NCBI RefSeq assembly: GCF_027595985.1
Contig: NC_073303.1
Span: forward strand, 23,755,084-23,819,083
Direction of reading: 5' to 3'
DNA length: 64,000 nt
Source: Sorex araneus
Lineage: Eukaryota > Chordata > Mammalia > Eulipotyphla > Soricidae
The translations under genes were made by a program, and so were the position numbers. Below the pieces are notes generated by a model. That model searched no databases and was not told where the DNA came from. It was given only the letters and a program-made list of their open reading frames with translations. Within the stretch, counting starts at the first letter, position 1; the number at the start of each line of letters is the position of its first letter. Below are positions 1 through 9,699 of this stretch, one piece after another.

Positions 1-589
1 TGGAAGTTATGATAAGAAAGGTTAAGAACTGTTAAGGACTGTGGTATATTTTAAAGAGTGTAATTTAGTCTGATTTCAGTCCTGCATTTTCTGTTTTGCA
101 CATGCAACTCTCTCTCTCTTGTTTCCTTGGTCCTGTCAGGGGCATCTGGTGGCCAACATCCATCTCAGTCATTGGGGTGTTGAACGTCACAGGGGTTGTT
201 CATGCTTGGTGACCTGTAAACACCAACTCCCATCATAAACATGAGTTCATGCAATCTCTTTTGTGAAAAGAGAAATCTTTCTTTGTTCTAAATCTCATTT
301 CCCTCAGAGGTTTTATTACTGTTTGACTTTAAGTGGATACCTTAATCTCTCTATTTTTTCACATGTCCACATAAGCAATAATGAGAAAAATGTCAATTAA
401 TTTTTCCATGCAGGAGTATTTTTTATTATGTACATTAAGCACTTTTGACTATATTATGTATAATGATTAAGTAAAATCTATGCACATCTAGTGAACCAAT
501 AGAGGTTAAGCAATTAGAACATTGTATATACTGCTCAAGTCATGGTAACCATTGATATAATACATGATTGTTAAAATTATACATGTTCT
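1..589. other. no recognisable feature
   Basis: AT-rich sequence with no open frame of note, splice pattern or repeat that I recognise. Confidence 0.5.
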
Positions 590-960
590 ATATTCATTAA
601 GCAAATATTTCTTGAGTGCCAACTATGTACCCAATACTGTTCTAGTGCCGGGTATATGCTAGTAAATAAAACAGGCAGAAATTGGGCCATAGAGATAGTG
701 TGTTAGGGCACTTGCCTTACATTCAACCAGATGACATGGTCCATCACACATTACTAGGGGTGATTCCCGTGTCCAGAGTCAAGTGTAAGCCCTGAACATT
801 GCCAGGTGTAAACCAATAAAACTAATTTAAAAAGACAAAAATTCCTTCCTTCATGGAACTTACATTCTAATAGTAAAGTAAACTGACTCAATATGCACAT
901 TAAAAATAGAATGTTTGGAAGTTATGAGCAATATAGAGGGATTTCATTTAAAAATAAAGG
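590..960 (+). repeat. ancient mammalian interspersed repeat, left part
   Basis: Contains the diffuse signature of a repeat common across mammals: GAGTGCCAACTATGTACCCA, TACTGTTCTAGTGCCGGG, CTTCATGGAACTTACATTCT. A SINE splits it, and it appears to resume at 3010-3250 beyond about 2 kb of later insertions. I do not assign a family name. Confidence 0.5.
680..838 (+). mobile_element. old A-type SINE
   Basis: Diverged head (CCATAGAGATAGTGTGTTAG), tRNA-like B-box remnant and the ending CCAGGTGTAAACC. It interrupts the ancient repeat; GCAGAAATT and GACAAAAATT at its edges are a probable decayed TSD. Confidence 0.6.
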
Positions 961-961
961 A

Positions 962-1560
962 AAAAGACAAACTAATCTCGGACCCTAGCAACTTGCAGCA
1001 GAGATGACCCGGGACTTTGTATTGGGCCCTCTCTGCTGGGCGGCTCCAGGCGGGGCTGGTGTTGTCCTGCCCTCTAAGAGCTCCGGTGGGAGCCATTTTC
1101 TAGAAGCCAGTGAGAAGCTCCAGGTATGAGAAGTGGTGACGGCCAATCCCAAGTCTTGCGGGACAGCGGGGAGTGGGTCCTCCCATCCTGATAGGATGCC
1201 GAGATGTTGCCACATCCTCCCATCAATCACTTAAGCTCCCACATGGCCACGATCCAGAGACACACAAATGAATCTTGGACCCAAGCAACTCGCTGCAGCG
1301 ATTTCTTCAGACCCTACTTATTAAAATCTTAAAGTGCCTAGAGTGACATTATATTATATCCATAATAAGCAATGCAAAACACATTTTCTAACATTGCATT
1401 TTCGGCAGGTATGAGGGGTGGTAGGACTGGTCTCGAAATACTGAAGGTAACCAAACTTAACTCATAAAATGAGGCCCTCATAACCATGCTACCAGACTCT
1501 GCACCAGGCTAATTTCACTCGGGGCACCCCAGAGGGGGACGGGTGAAAGCCCGCCCTGCC
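962..1560. repeat. two partial tandem units, about 295 bp apart
   Basis: CTCGGACCCTAGCAACTTGC at 977 recurs as CTTGGACCCAAGCAACTCGC at 1273. CATTTTCTA...CAGGTATGAG at 1093 recurs at 1382. The rest of the units is strongly diverged. The first unit is GC-rich. It could be retroelement promoter monomers or an old tandem duplication; family unknown. Confidence 0.4.
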
Positions 1561-2183
1561 CCAAGGGACCCAGCCCCGGCAGCCAACCTTCACAACCCAA
1601 CCTCCACCAAGCTCTAGGCCACTTTTCACACATTCGGGCCAAGCTTCACGTATGAGTGAATATATTCCTAAACACATCAGCATATACTCCCTACTCATTT
1701 TCCATAACTGCCATGCCATATTTGATTGTAGCCAAGATGGCGCTGATGCTGCCTGAACCACTCTCACTCTCCCAAACCCTGCTCACCATCTCGCCTTAGA
1801 CAACATGTGGCTCAGCATGTCAGGCTTGGAACTCTACACGTGATCCCTGCTGGAACTCTACGCGTGATTCCTGATGGACATCACCGGCTGTTTTGCAAGA
1901 TTCAGCAGGGTACGAAGAAGCCATGGTGGTAGCCGCAGTGTCACCGCCTGCCCTGGCCAGGCCGAGTCCCTGCACTGTCAGACATAGAACCATGATGGCA
2001 GTACGCACAGTGGCTCATCCACTGTGGGGTGCTATCAGCCAACCACCGGGTAACCTGTGGACTTGGCACAGGTGTTCGACCTGGTACAGACCCTCCACAA
2101 TAGGAGGGTCTTCTCTGCCAGCTGCTCAACAACCTCTGGGCACACTCCATCAATCTCAAGGAGATGGAGAGAGAAAAAGAAAG
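1561..2183. other. unclassified, moderately GC-rich repeat-like sequence
   Basis: No family recognised. It contains a CAAGATGGCGCTGATGC motif near 1732 that resembles YY1-type sites in retroelement promoters, and a short local duplication (GGAACTCTACACGTGAT / GGAACTCTACGCGTGAT near 1828-1870). Short open frames here look like chance. Confidence 0.35.
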
Positions 2184-2321
2184 AAACTGATTCTGCATAT
2201 ACCTTGACCTCAGACTTCGGGTCTCCAGGACTTCAGTGAAATACATGTCCACTGCTTAAATTCCTGTCACCTCCTCCACCCTCTCAGGTCTGTGTCCTTT
2301 GTGGTGGCAGCCTCAGGACAT
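2184..2321 (+). repeat. inverted repeat, left arm
   Basis: Matches the reverse complement of 3261-3385. The shared core CTCAGGTCTGTGTCCTTTGT...GGCAGCCTCAGGACA is nearly perfect. This arm carries about 40 extra bases in the middle. Confidence 0.7.
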
Positions 2322-2439
2322 AAACGTAGTGGGTCTTGTGTTCTGAGGCCACAGATGTCCCAGGTGCTGCCCAGAGATGCAGGCAGGTGCATATTTGTCA
2401 GTGTACAGATTGTTACAACATGTCAGTCGACCAAAAGCT

Positions 2440-2732
2440 TATATTTGGTAGACTTGGAACACCTGTAAAGGCGATTAGAGGCTACCCCAAAAGCTCCATC
2501 CCTCTTGAAGAGCCCGACAGGCTACCGAGAGTATCCTGCCCGCACGGCAGAGCCTGGCAAGCTACCCGTGGCATACTCGATATGCCAAAAACAGTAACAA
2601 TGACAGCCCTCATCCCCCTGACCCTGAAAGAGCCCCCAGTATGCCATCAGGCTACACTAGCATGTGACAGGGACTAATGAAGACGTTATTGGCACCCACT
2701 CAAGCAAATCAATGAACAACAGGATGACAGTG
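2440..2732 (+). mobile_element. B-type SINE, long variant, head diverged
   Basis: Has GGCATACTCGATATGCC, then about 75 bases absent from ordinary B copies (CCCTGACCCTGAAAGAGCCC region), then the usual GAAGACGTTATTGGCACCCA and CAGTGA-type tail. Confidence 0.75.
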
Positions 2733-2734
2733 AT

Positions 2735-2935
2735 AGTGACAGTAAACTAGAGAAAGAATACTTTGCAAATTGTCTGCCACACAGTCAGGGGGAGCTGTAG
2801 AATGGGGAGGGGGTGAAGAGGTGTGGATATTGGGGATTTTGGTGGTGGAAAATGTGCACTGGTGAAGGGATGGGTGTTTGATGACCATAGGATTGAAGTT
2901 TTTGTTACTGTACCTCACAGTGGATTAATAAAAAA

Positions 2936-2974
<39 letters not shown>

Positions 2975-2975
2975 A
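2735..2975 (+). mobile_element. L1 3' end with (AAAT)n tail
   Basis: G-rich block, TGGTGGAAAATGTGCACTGG, then CTCACAGTGGATTAATAAAA. This is the terminal L1 3' UTR module of the host, followed by (AAAT)n from about 2934. Confidence 0.75.
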
Positions 2976-3009
2976 GCAAAATTTTATTATTTTGTAAAAC
3001 AAAGCAACA

Positions 3010-3250
3010 ATAAAGAATTAGAAGTGTTGAACAGGTAGCTCAAGAAGTTCTTCCTGAGGGTGACGAGACTGGAATAAAAACTTGAAGGAAAAAAGAGAAG
3101 AACCAAGGCAGAGAACTGGAAGATGTTCCAAATCTAGGGAAGATCATATGCAAAGAACGTTGGAGACACCCCTTTGGCTAAAGCAGAGTGAGTCAGCCTG
3201 GGGGCAGGAAGAAAGTGACCACTACATTCTGGGAATTAAAAATGGTGCAG
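3010..3250 (+). repeat. ancient mammalian interspersed repeat, right part
   Basis: GATGTTCCAAATCTAGGGAA and GGCTAAAGCAGAGTGAGTCA match the downstream portion of the same ancient repeat type seen at 590-960. The intervening DNA is later insertion. Confidence 0.45.
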
Positions 3251-3260
3251 AATATAACAC

Positions 3261-3385
3261 CCATTGCTTTTGTGTCCTGAGGCTGCCACCACAAAGGACA
3301 CAGACCTGAGAGGGTAGGGGGGTGACAGGCCCGAAGTCTCCGAGGCCCGAGGTCAAGGTGTATGCATAATTAGTTTCTTTTTTAA
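3261..3385 (-). repeat. inverted repeat, right arm
   Basis: Reverse-complement partner of 2184-2321. The arms lie about 0.94 kb apart. They could be two inserted copies of one unclassified element. Confidence 0.7.
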
Positions 3386-3419
3386 AAATTTTATCTTAGG
3401 CCCTATGGTTTATAAAACT

Positions 3420-4075
3420 GCTAATGATAAAAATAAAATGAGGGAAAAGATGAACAGAACTTCCTCAAAAAACACATACAGATGGCCAAGGGCATATTAA
3501 AAAAATGTTCTACATTGCTTCTCATCAAGGAAATGCAAATCAAAACAGCAATGAGATGTCATCTCCCATTGGTGAGGTTGGCACACATCACTGTCACTGT
3601 CACTGTCATCCCGTTGCACATCGATTTGCTCGAGCAGGCACCAGTAACGTCTCCATTGTGAGACTTATTGTTACTATTTTTGACATATCAAATACGTCAC
3701 GGGTAGCTTACCAGGCTCTGCCGTGCGGGCAAGATACTCTCGGTAGCTTGCCAGGCGTTCCAAGAGGGACGGAGGGATCAAACCTGGGTCGGCAGCATGC
3801 AAGGCGAATGCCCTACCACTGTGCTATTGCTCCAGCCCAGGCACACATCACAAAGACAAAAACAATCAGTGTTGGCATGGATGTGGAGGGAAAGGGACCC
3901 CCATTCACTGCTGGTGGAAATGCCAACTGGCTCAGCCCTCATGAACACATCTATAAAAAACTAGAAATAGAGCTTCCATTATGAGTCAGCAATTCTACTT
4001 CTTGGTACTTATTCCAAGGACCCCAAAACTCTCTTCAGAAAAGTCGTTTCCACTCCTGTGTTCATTGAAGAGTCA
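3420..4075 (+). mobile_element. L1 ORF2 C-terminal fragment, split by a SINE
   Basis: GAAATGCAAATCAAAACAGC and TTCACTGCTGGTGGAAATGC are hallmark 3' ORF2 sequences. The frame is decayed. A B-type SINE (3592-3839) interrupts it and duplicated 12 bases. Confidence 0.85.
3592..3839 (-). mobile_element. B-type SINE with perfect 12-bp TSD
   Basis: Full-length reverse-oriented copy. The CACTGT tail is at the left and the tRNA-like head (GCTATTGCTCCAGCCC) at the right. GGCACACATCAC flanks it at 3580-3591 and 3840-3851. It is nested in the older L1 fragment. Confidence 0.93.
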
Positions 4076-4084
4076 GTTTCTTAT

Positions 4085-4330
4085 GAAGCTTCCCTGCTTG
4101 ACTGGCTGTATTCTCACATAACCAGCCTTTAGAAGATGCTGTGTATGTCTTAGCTCCTCTTCCTATAGGAACACAGTACTAGTGCATTTGAGTTCACCCC
4201 AAAGATCTTATTTCACCTTAAGTAGCCTTGTTAGAGGCTATGTTTCTGAATAGTCTCATTCCGGGATTCTACAGATTGGGACTGCAACACATGAACTGAG
4301 GGAAGGGATGTAGTTCACATAATAATTTAT
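4085..4330 (-). mobile_element. possible MaLR (MLT1-like) LTR remnant
   Basis: TCCTCTTCCTATAGGAACAC and the following CACCCCAAAG...TTTCACCTTAA...TTTCTGAATAGTCTCATTC order resembles reverse-complemented MaLR LTR sequence. Strongly diverged. Confidence 0.4.
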
Positions 4331-4590
4331 AGCAAACATTCATTTCCTCTGTGGTCACTTATTGTGATTCTCTAAAAATGAGGTTTCCTTCCTCCTGGAG
4401 ACCCTGTTTGTGGGATTCTAGTGTAGGGTGACCCTATGGGATTCTAGGGTTCGGATCACCCCATTGGCTCTTTTTGTTTTTATGGAATCACTTACAAGTT
4501 ATGCGTGTTTTCAGGTTGTTCACACCCAGCTGAGAAATATTACCAGAGTTGACAATAAAAAAGGGCTGGGGAGAAAAAAAAACAGATAAG

Positions 4591-4760
4591 GGACTGGAGC
4601 AATAGCACAGCGGGTAGGGCATTTGCCTTGCACGAGGCCGACCCGGGTTTGATTCCCAGAATCCCATATGGTCCCCTGAGCACCGCCAGGGGTGATTCCT
4701 GACTGCACAGCCAGGAGTAATCCCTGTGCATAGCCGGATGTGACCCAAAAAGAAAAAAAA
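4591..4760 (+). mobile_element. A-type SINE, first of a trimer
   Basis: A-box-like TAGCACAGCGGGTAGGGC, B-box GGGTTTGATTCCC, ending GTGACCCAAAAAG with an A tail. The junction repeat GGGCTGGGG precedes and follows it. Confidence 0.93.
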
Positions 4761-4780
4761 GGGGCTGGGGGGTTGGGGGA

Positions 4781-4955
4781 GTGGCTGGAGCAATAGCACA
4801 ATGGGTAGGGAGTTTGCCTTGCATGCAGTCGACCTGAGTTTGATTCCCAGCAGCCCATATGGGCCCCTGAGCACTGCCAGGGGTAATTCCTGAGTGCAGA
4901 GCCAGGAGTAACCCCTGTGCATCACATAGTGTGAACCAAAAAGAAAAAAAAAAAA
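4781..4955 (+). mobile_element. A-type SINE, second of a trimer
   Basis: Same family and orientation as its neighbours. It ends GTGAACCAAAAAG with a poly(A) run, and GGGCTGGGG follows. Confidence 0.92.
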
Positions 4956-4959
4956 GAGG

Positions 4960-5139
4960 GCTGGGGGGGCCGGATTTATAATACATCAGGTAGGGCGTTT
5001 GCCTTGCACATAGCCAACCTGAGTTCGATCCTCAGCATCCGATATGGTCCCCTAAGCACCACTAGGAGTAATTCCTGAGTGCAGAGCCAGGAGTAACCCC
5101 TGAGGATTGCTGGGTGTGACCCAAAAAGCATTTAGAAAA
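4960..5139 (+). mobile_element. A-type SINE, third of a trimer
   Basis: The most diverged of the three (head CCGGATTTATAATACATCAG). It has an intact GGTGTGACCCAAAAAGC-like end; GGGCTAGGG follows. Confidence 0.9.
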
Positions 5140-5151
5140 AGGGCTAGGGTT

Positions 5152-5494
5152 TGTCAAAACAACAGTGAGATATCATCTCACACCAATGAGAATGGCTCAT
5201 AAAAACGTCTAGTAACAGCTAGTGTTGGCAGGGTTGTGATGAAAAAAGAACCCTCATCCACTGTCAGGGAGAATGTCAACTGGTTCAGCCTCTGCAGAAA
5301 GCAATATGGAAATATCTTCAAAAATTATGAATAGAACTCCCATATGGCCCAGCGATATCACTTCTTGGCATATATACCACAAACATTAATCCAGAAGGAT
5401 ATATGCACACCTATATTCATCAGTGCTATTAGTTCAATAGCCAAGATGCAAAAGAAATCCAATATGTATGAATGGATCAAGAAGTTGCACTATA
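5152..5494 (+). mobile_element. older L1 ORF2 C-terminal fragment (left half)
   Basis: Decayed ORF2 3' sequence (CATCTCACACCAATGAGAAT, GGCCCAGCGATATCACTTCT). It is interrupted at 5494 by a younger L1 and resumes at 8393. Confidence 0.85.
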
Positions 5495-7903
5495 CCAGAT
5501 GGTTTCACTGGCGAATTCTTCCAAACATTTAAAGAAGACCTATTGCCTGTTTTCCTCAAACTTTTCCAGGAAATTGAAAAAACAGGAACTCTCCCAAACA
5601 GTTTCTATGAAGCACATATCTCCCTAATACCAAAAGCAAACAAAGACACCACTAAGAAAGAAAATTACAGACCAATTTCCCTGATGAACACCGATGCGAA
5701 GATCCTCAACAAAATACTAGCAAATAGGATCCAACAACTCATCAAAAAGATCATACATCACGACCAAGTGGGATTCATCCCAGGGATGCAAGGATGGTTT
5801 AACATTCGGAAATCAATCAACATAATCCAGCATATCAACAAAAGTAAAGATAAAAACCATATGATCATATCAATAGATGCAGAGAAAGCATTTGACAAGA
5901 TCCAACATCCTTTCATGATGAAAACCCTCGCCAAAATGGGGTTTGGAGGAACTTTCCTCAAGATAGTCGAAGCCATCTATCACAAGCCTACGGCAAGCAT
6001 TATCCTCAACGGGGAAAAACTAAGGGCCTTTCCTCTGAGATCAGGCACAAGACAAGGATGCCCACTCTCACCACTCCTCTTCAATATAGTACTGGAAGTA
6101 CTTGCGATAGCTATTAGACAAGAAAAAGAGATTAAGGGCATCCAGATAGGAAGGGAAGAAATCAAACTCTCACTATTTGCAGACGACATGATACTATATC
6201 TAGAGAAGCCTAAAACCTCTACTAAGAAACTCTTAGAAACAATAGACTTATACAGTAAAGTTGCAGGCTACAAAATCAATACCCAAAAATCCATGGCCTT
6301 CATATATGCAAACAATGAGGCAGAGGAAAGGGACATGAAAAAAGCAATCCCATTCACAATCGTGCCCCAGAAAATCAGGTACCTCGGAATCAGCTTAACC
6401 AAGGAAGTAAAAGACCTTTACAAAGAAAACTACATAACGCTACTCCATGAAATCAAAGAGGTCATGAGGAAATGGAAACATATACCCTGCTCGTGGATAG
6501 GGAGAATCAATGTTGTCAAAATGGCAATACTCCCTAAAGCATTATACAGATTCAATGCGATCCCTATAAGTATACCCATGACATTCTTCAAAGAAATGGA
6601 TCAAGCAATCCTAAAATTCATATGGAATAACAAACGTCCAAGGATAGCTAAAACAATTCTTGGGAAAAAGATGATGGGAGGCATCACCATCCCCAACCTC
6701 AAACTTTACTACAAAGCAGTAACAATTAAAACAGCATGGTACTGGAACAAAGGCAGAGCCGTAGACCAATGGAACAGGGTGGAATATCCCTACACACAAC
6801 CCCAAATGTATGACCATCTAATCTTTGATAAGGGAGCAAGAGATGTGAAGTGGAGCAAGGAAAGCCTCTTTAACAAATGGTGCTGGCACAACTGGACAAC
6901 CACATGCAAAAAAATGGGTTTAGACCTTGACCTGACACCATGCACAAAAGTCAGATCAAAATGGATTAAAGACCTCAACATTAGACCACAAACCATAAGG
7001 TACATTGAAGACAAGGTCGGCGAAACCCTCCACGATATTGAAGATAAAGGTATCTTCAAAGGTGACACGGAACTAAGCAATCTAGTAAAAACAGAGATCA
7101 ACAAATGGGACTACATTAAACTAAAAAGCTTCTGCACCGCAAGAGATACAGTGACCAGAATACAAAGACTATCCACAGAATGGGAAAGGATATTTACACA
7201 ATACCCATCAGATAAGGGGTTGATATCAATGGTATATAAAGCACTGGTTGAGCTCTACAAGAAGAAAACATCCAACCCCATCAAAAAATGGGGCAAAGAA
7301 ATGAACAGAAACTTTACCAAGGAAGAAATACGAATGGCCAAAAGGCACATGAAAAAGTGCTCTACATCACTAATCATCAGAGAGATGCAGATCAAAACAA
7401 CCATGAGATACCACCTCACACCACAGAGACTAGCACACATCCAAAAGAACAAAAGCAACCGCTGTTGGAGAGGATGTGGGGAGAAAGGGACCCTTCTTCA
7501 CTGCTGGTGGGAATGCCGACTGGTTCAGCCCTTCTGGAAAACAATTTGGACGACTCTCAAAAAATTAGATATTGAATTCCCATTTGACCCAGCAATACCA
7601 CTGCTGGGAATATACCCCAGAGAGGCAAAAAAGTACAATCGAAACAACATCTGCACATGTATGTTCATCGCAGCACTGTTTACAATAGCCAGAATCTGGA
7701 AAAAACCCGAATGCCCCAGAACGGATGACTGGTTGAGGAAACTTTGGTACATCTATACAATGGAATACTATGCAGCTGTTAGAAAAAAGGAGGTCAAGAA
7801 TTTTGTAGTTAAGTGGATGGGCATGAAAAGTTTCATGCTGAGTGAAATGAGTCAGAAAGAGAGAGACAGACATAGAAAGATTGCACTCATCTATGGTATA
7901 TAG
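5495..7903 (+). pseudogene. L1 ORF2 distal part: reverse transcriptase and C-terminal domain
   Basis: Uninterrupted frame to the natural stop at 7901-7903. The frame also runs back to an ATG at 5468, which belongs to the older L1 and is not a real start. In order: N-terminal RT motifs (YRPISLMN), [30 protein letters not shown], the catalytic FADD (6176-6187), [14 protein letters not shown], then the C-terminal domain with C-x3-C-x7-H-x4-C (7459-7517) and [12 protein letters not shown] near the end. In LINE-1 this protein nicks target DNA and reverse-transcribes its RNA. The endonuclease domain and a start are missing, so this is a dead but young copy. Lack of any stop over about 800 codons argues for recent insertion. 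Confidence 0.93.
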
Positions 7904-8376
7904 AATAACAGAGTGGGAGACTAACACCCAAGAACTGTAGAAATAAGTACCAGGAGGTTGACTCCATGGCTTCGAGGCTGGCCTCACGTTCCGGGGAAAG
8001 GTCAACTCAGAGAAGCGATCACCAACTACATTGCAGTCGAAGGCCATGTGGGGGAAGGGAGTTGCGGGCTGAATGAGGGCTAGAGACTGAACACAGCGGC
8101 CACTCAACACCTTTATTGCAAACCACAACAGCTAATTAGAGAGAGAAAACAGAAAGGAATGCCTTGCCACAGTGGCAGGGTGGGGTGGGGGGGAGATGGG
8201 ATTGGGGAGGGTGGGAGGGACACTGGGTTTACGGGTGGTGGAGAATGGGCACTGGTGAAGGGATGGGTTCCCAAACTTTGTATGAGGGAAGTATAAGCAC
8301 AAAAGTGTATAAATCTGTAACTGTACCCTCAACGGTGATTCTCTAATTAAAAATAAATAAATTAAAAAAAAAAAAA
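5495..8376 (+). mobile_element. young 5'-truncated L1 inserted within an older L1
   Basis: A 2.9-kb insertion covering the distal ORF2, a 3' UTR with a G-rich block (8170-8225), and an AATTAAAAATAAATAAATT-type end with poly(A). The 16-bp TSD AAGAAGTTGCACTATA is at 5479-5494 and 8377-8392. It shares its 3' UTR type with the copies at 10260 and 37500. It lacks the 5' UTR, ORF1 and the endonuclease domain, so it cannot move on its own. Confidence 0.93.
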
Positions 8377-8392
8377 AAGAAGTTGCACTATA

Positions 8393-8945
8393 AACACATA
8401 ATGGAATACTATGCAGCTCTAAGAAAGAGCAAAAGCATGCAATTGGGAAACATGGATAAAACTAGAGGACATCATGCTGAGTGAAAATAGAAAGGAAGGA
8501 TATTGTGGAATATAAAGTAGCATAATTTGAGACTAACATATAAGGGACAGTAGAGATAAGGGCCAGGAGGATCAAGCCATGGTTTGGAAGCCAGCCTCAC
8601 GTGCTGGGGGGAAAGGTAGTTGGGATGGAGAAGGGACCACTAAGTAAATGATGGTTTGAGAGATTACTCTGCATGGGAGATGCGTGCTGAAAGTAAACTA
8701 AGGACCAGAAATGATGGCCTCTCAGTATCTGTATTGCAAATCATTACACCAAAATTAGAGAGAGAGAGTAAGAAGGAATGTACCTGCCACAGAGGCAGGA
8801 GGTGGGATGGAGTTGGGGTAGTGGGAGGGACACTGGGAATAATGATGGTGGAAAATGTGCACTGGCAGAGAGATGGGTGCTCGATCATTGTATGATTGAA
8901 ATGTAATCATGAAAGTATCTCACATTGATCCAATAAAAAAGTAAA
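8393..8945 (+). mobile_element. older L1 fragment (right half) and 3' UTR
   Basis: Continues the L1 interrupted at 5494: AATGGAATACTATGCAGCTC, CATCATGCTGAGTGAAAATA, then a GA-bearing 3' UTR, TGGTGGAAAATGTGCACTGG and a CTCACATTGATCCAATAAAA end. Confidence 0.85.
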
Positions 8946-8969
8946 AAAAATGTTTTAATTTAAAAAATA

Positions 8970-9134
8970 GGGGCTGGATAGCACAGCAGGAAGGGCGTTT
9001 ACCTTGAATGCGGCCAACCCGGGTTCGATTCCCAGCATCCCATATATGGTCCCTTGAGCATCGCCAGGAGTAATTTCTGAGTGCATAAACCAGGAGTAAC
9101 TCCTGAGCATTGCTGGGTGGGACCCAAAATAAAA
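8970..9134 (+). mobile_element. A-type SINE
   Basis: Intact B-box GGTTCGATTCC. The end is GGTGGGACCCAAAATAAAA. TTAAAAAATA at 8960-8969 and 9135-9144 is a likely TSD. Confidence 0.9.
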
Positions 9135-9194
9135 TTAAAAAATAAGACTTGCAAGTCATAAACTGAAAATAATAAAACACTATTGAAATAAAAA

Positions 9195-9400
9195 CAAAAA
9201 AAGAAAGGATAGATATAGAATGATCTCACTCATATGTAGGACTTAAAGACATACAGAAAAATAGCAACAAAGGGACAAAGGCAGCACAAAAGTACTGAGT
9301 CACACAAAGAAGTGAGTGCAGTGTGTTGAAATTGAGTGGTACTGGCATTATTGGGTGAAAAGATGTGTACACTGTGATGGGTGTGCATGAGAAATCATTA
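9195..9400 (+). mobile_element. L1 ORF2 end / 3' UTR fragment
   Basis: ATAGAATGATCTCACTCATA is typical of the ORF2 end in this genome. The following sequence is diverged 3' UTR. Confidence 0.6.
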
Positions 9401-9422
9401 TTAACAATATTGTTATCCACAG

Positions 9423-9666
9423 GGACTGGAGTGATAGCACAGTGGGTAGAGTGTTTACCTTGCACGCGGCTGACCCAGGTTCAATTCTTCCATCCCTCTC
9501 GGAGAGCCCGGCAAGCTACAGAGAGTATCCCACCCTCACAGCAGAGCCTGGCAAGCTCCCCCTGGCATATTCGATATGCCAAAAACAGTAACAACAAGTC
9601 TCACAATGGAGACATTACTGGTGCCCACTTGAGCAAATCGATGAACAATGGGACCACAGTGCTACA
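9423..9666 (+). mobile_element. B-type SINE with 11-bp TSD
   Basis: Full head and GGCATATTCGATATGCC body, ending GACCACAGTGCTACA. GTTATCCACAG flanks it at 9412-9422 and 9667-9677. Confidence 0.93.
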
Positions 9667-9699
9667 GTTATCCACAGAATCTCAATCAATTAAAAGTAA

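Noticed and set aside
4591-5139. CRISPR-like array from the regularly spaced GGGCTGGGG
   Set aside because: The spacers are related SINE copies in a mammalian genome, and the repeat is a junction of target sequence.
5344-7903. Initiation of an L1 protein at the ATG at 5468
   Set aside because: That ATG lies in the older L1 fragment left of the insertion junction and is in frame only by accident.
9423-9666. tRNA genes suggested by A- and B-box motifs
   Set aside because: The motifs belong to tRNA-derived SINE heads; no cloverleaf with a matching acceptor stem follows.
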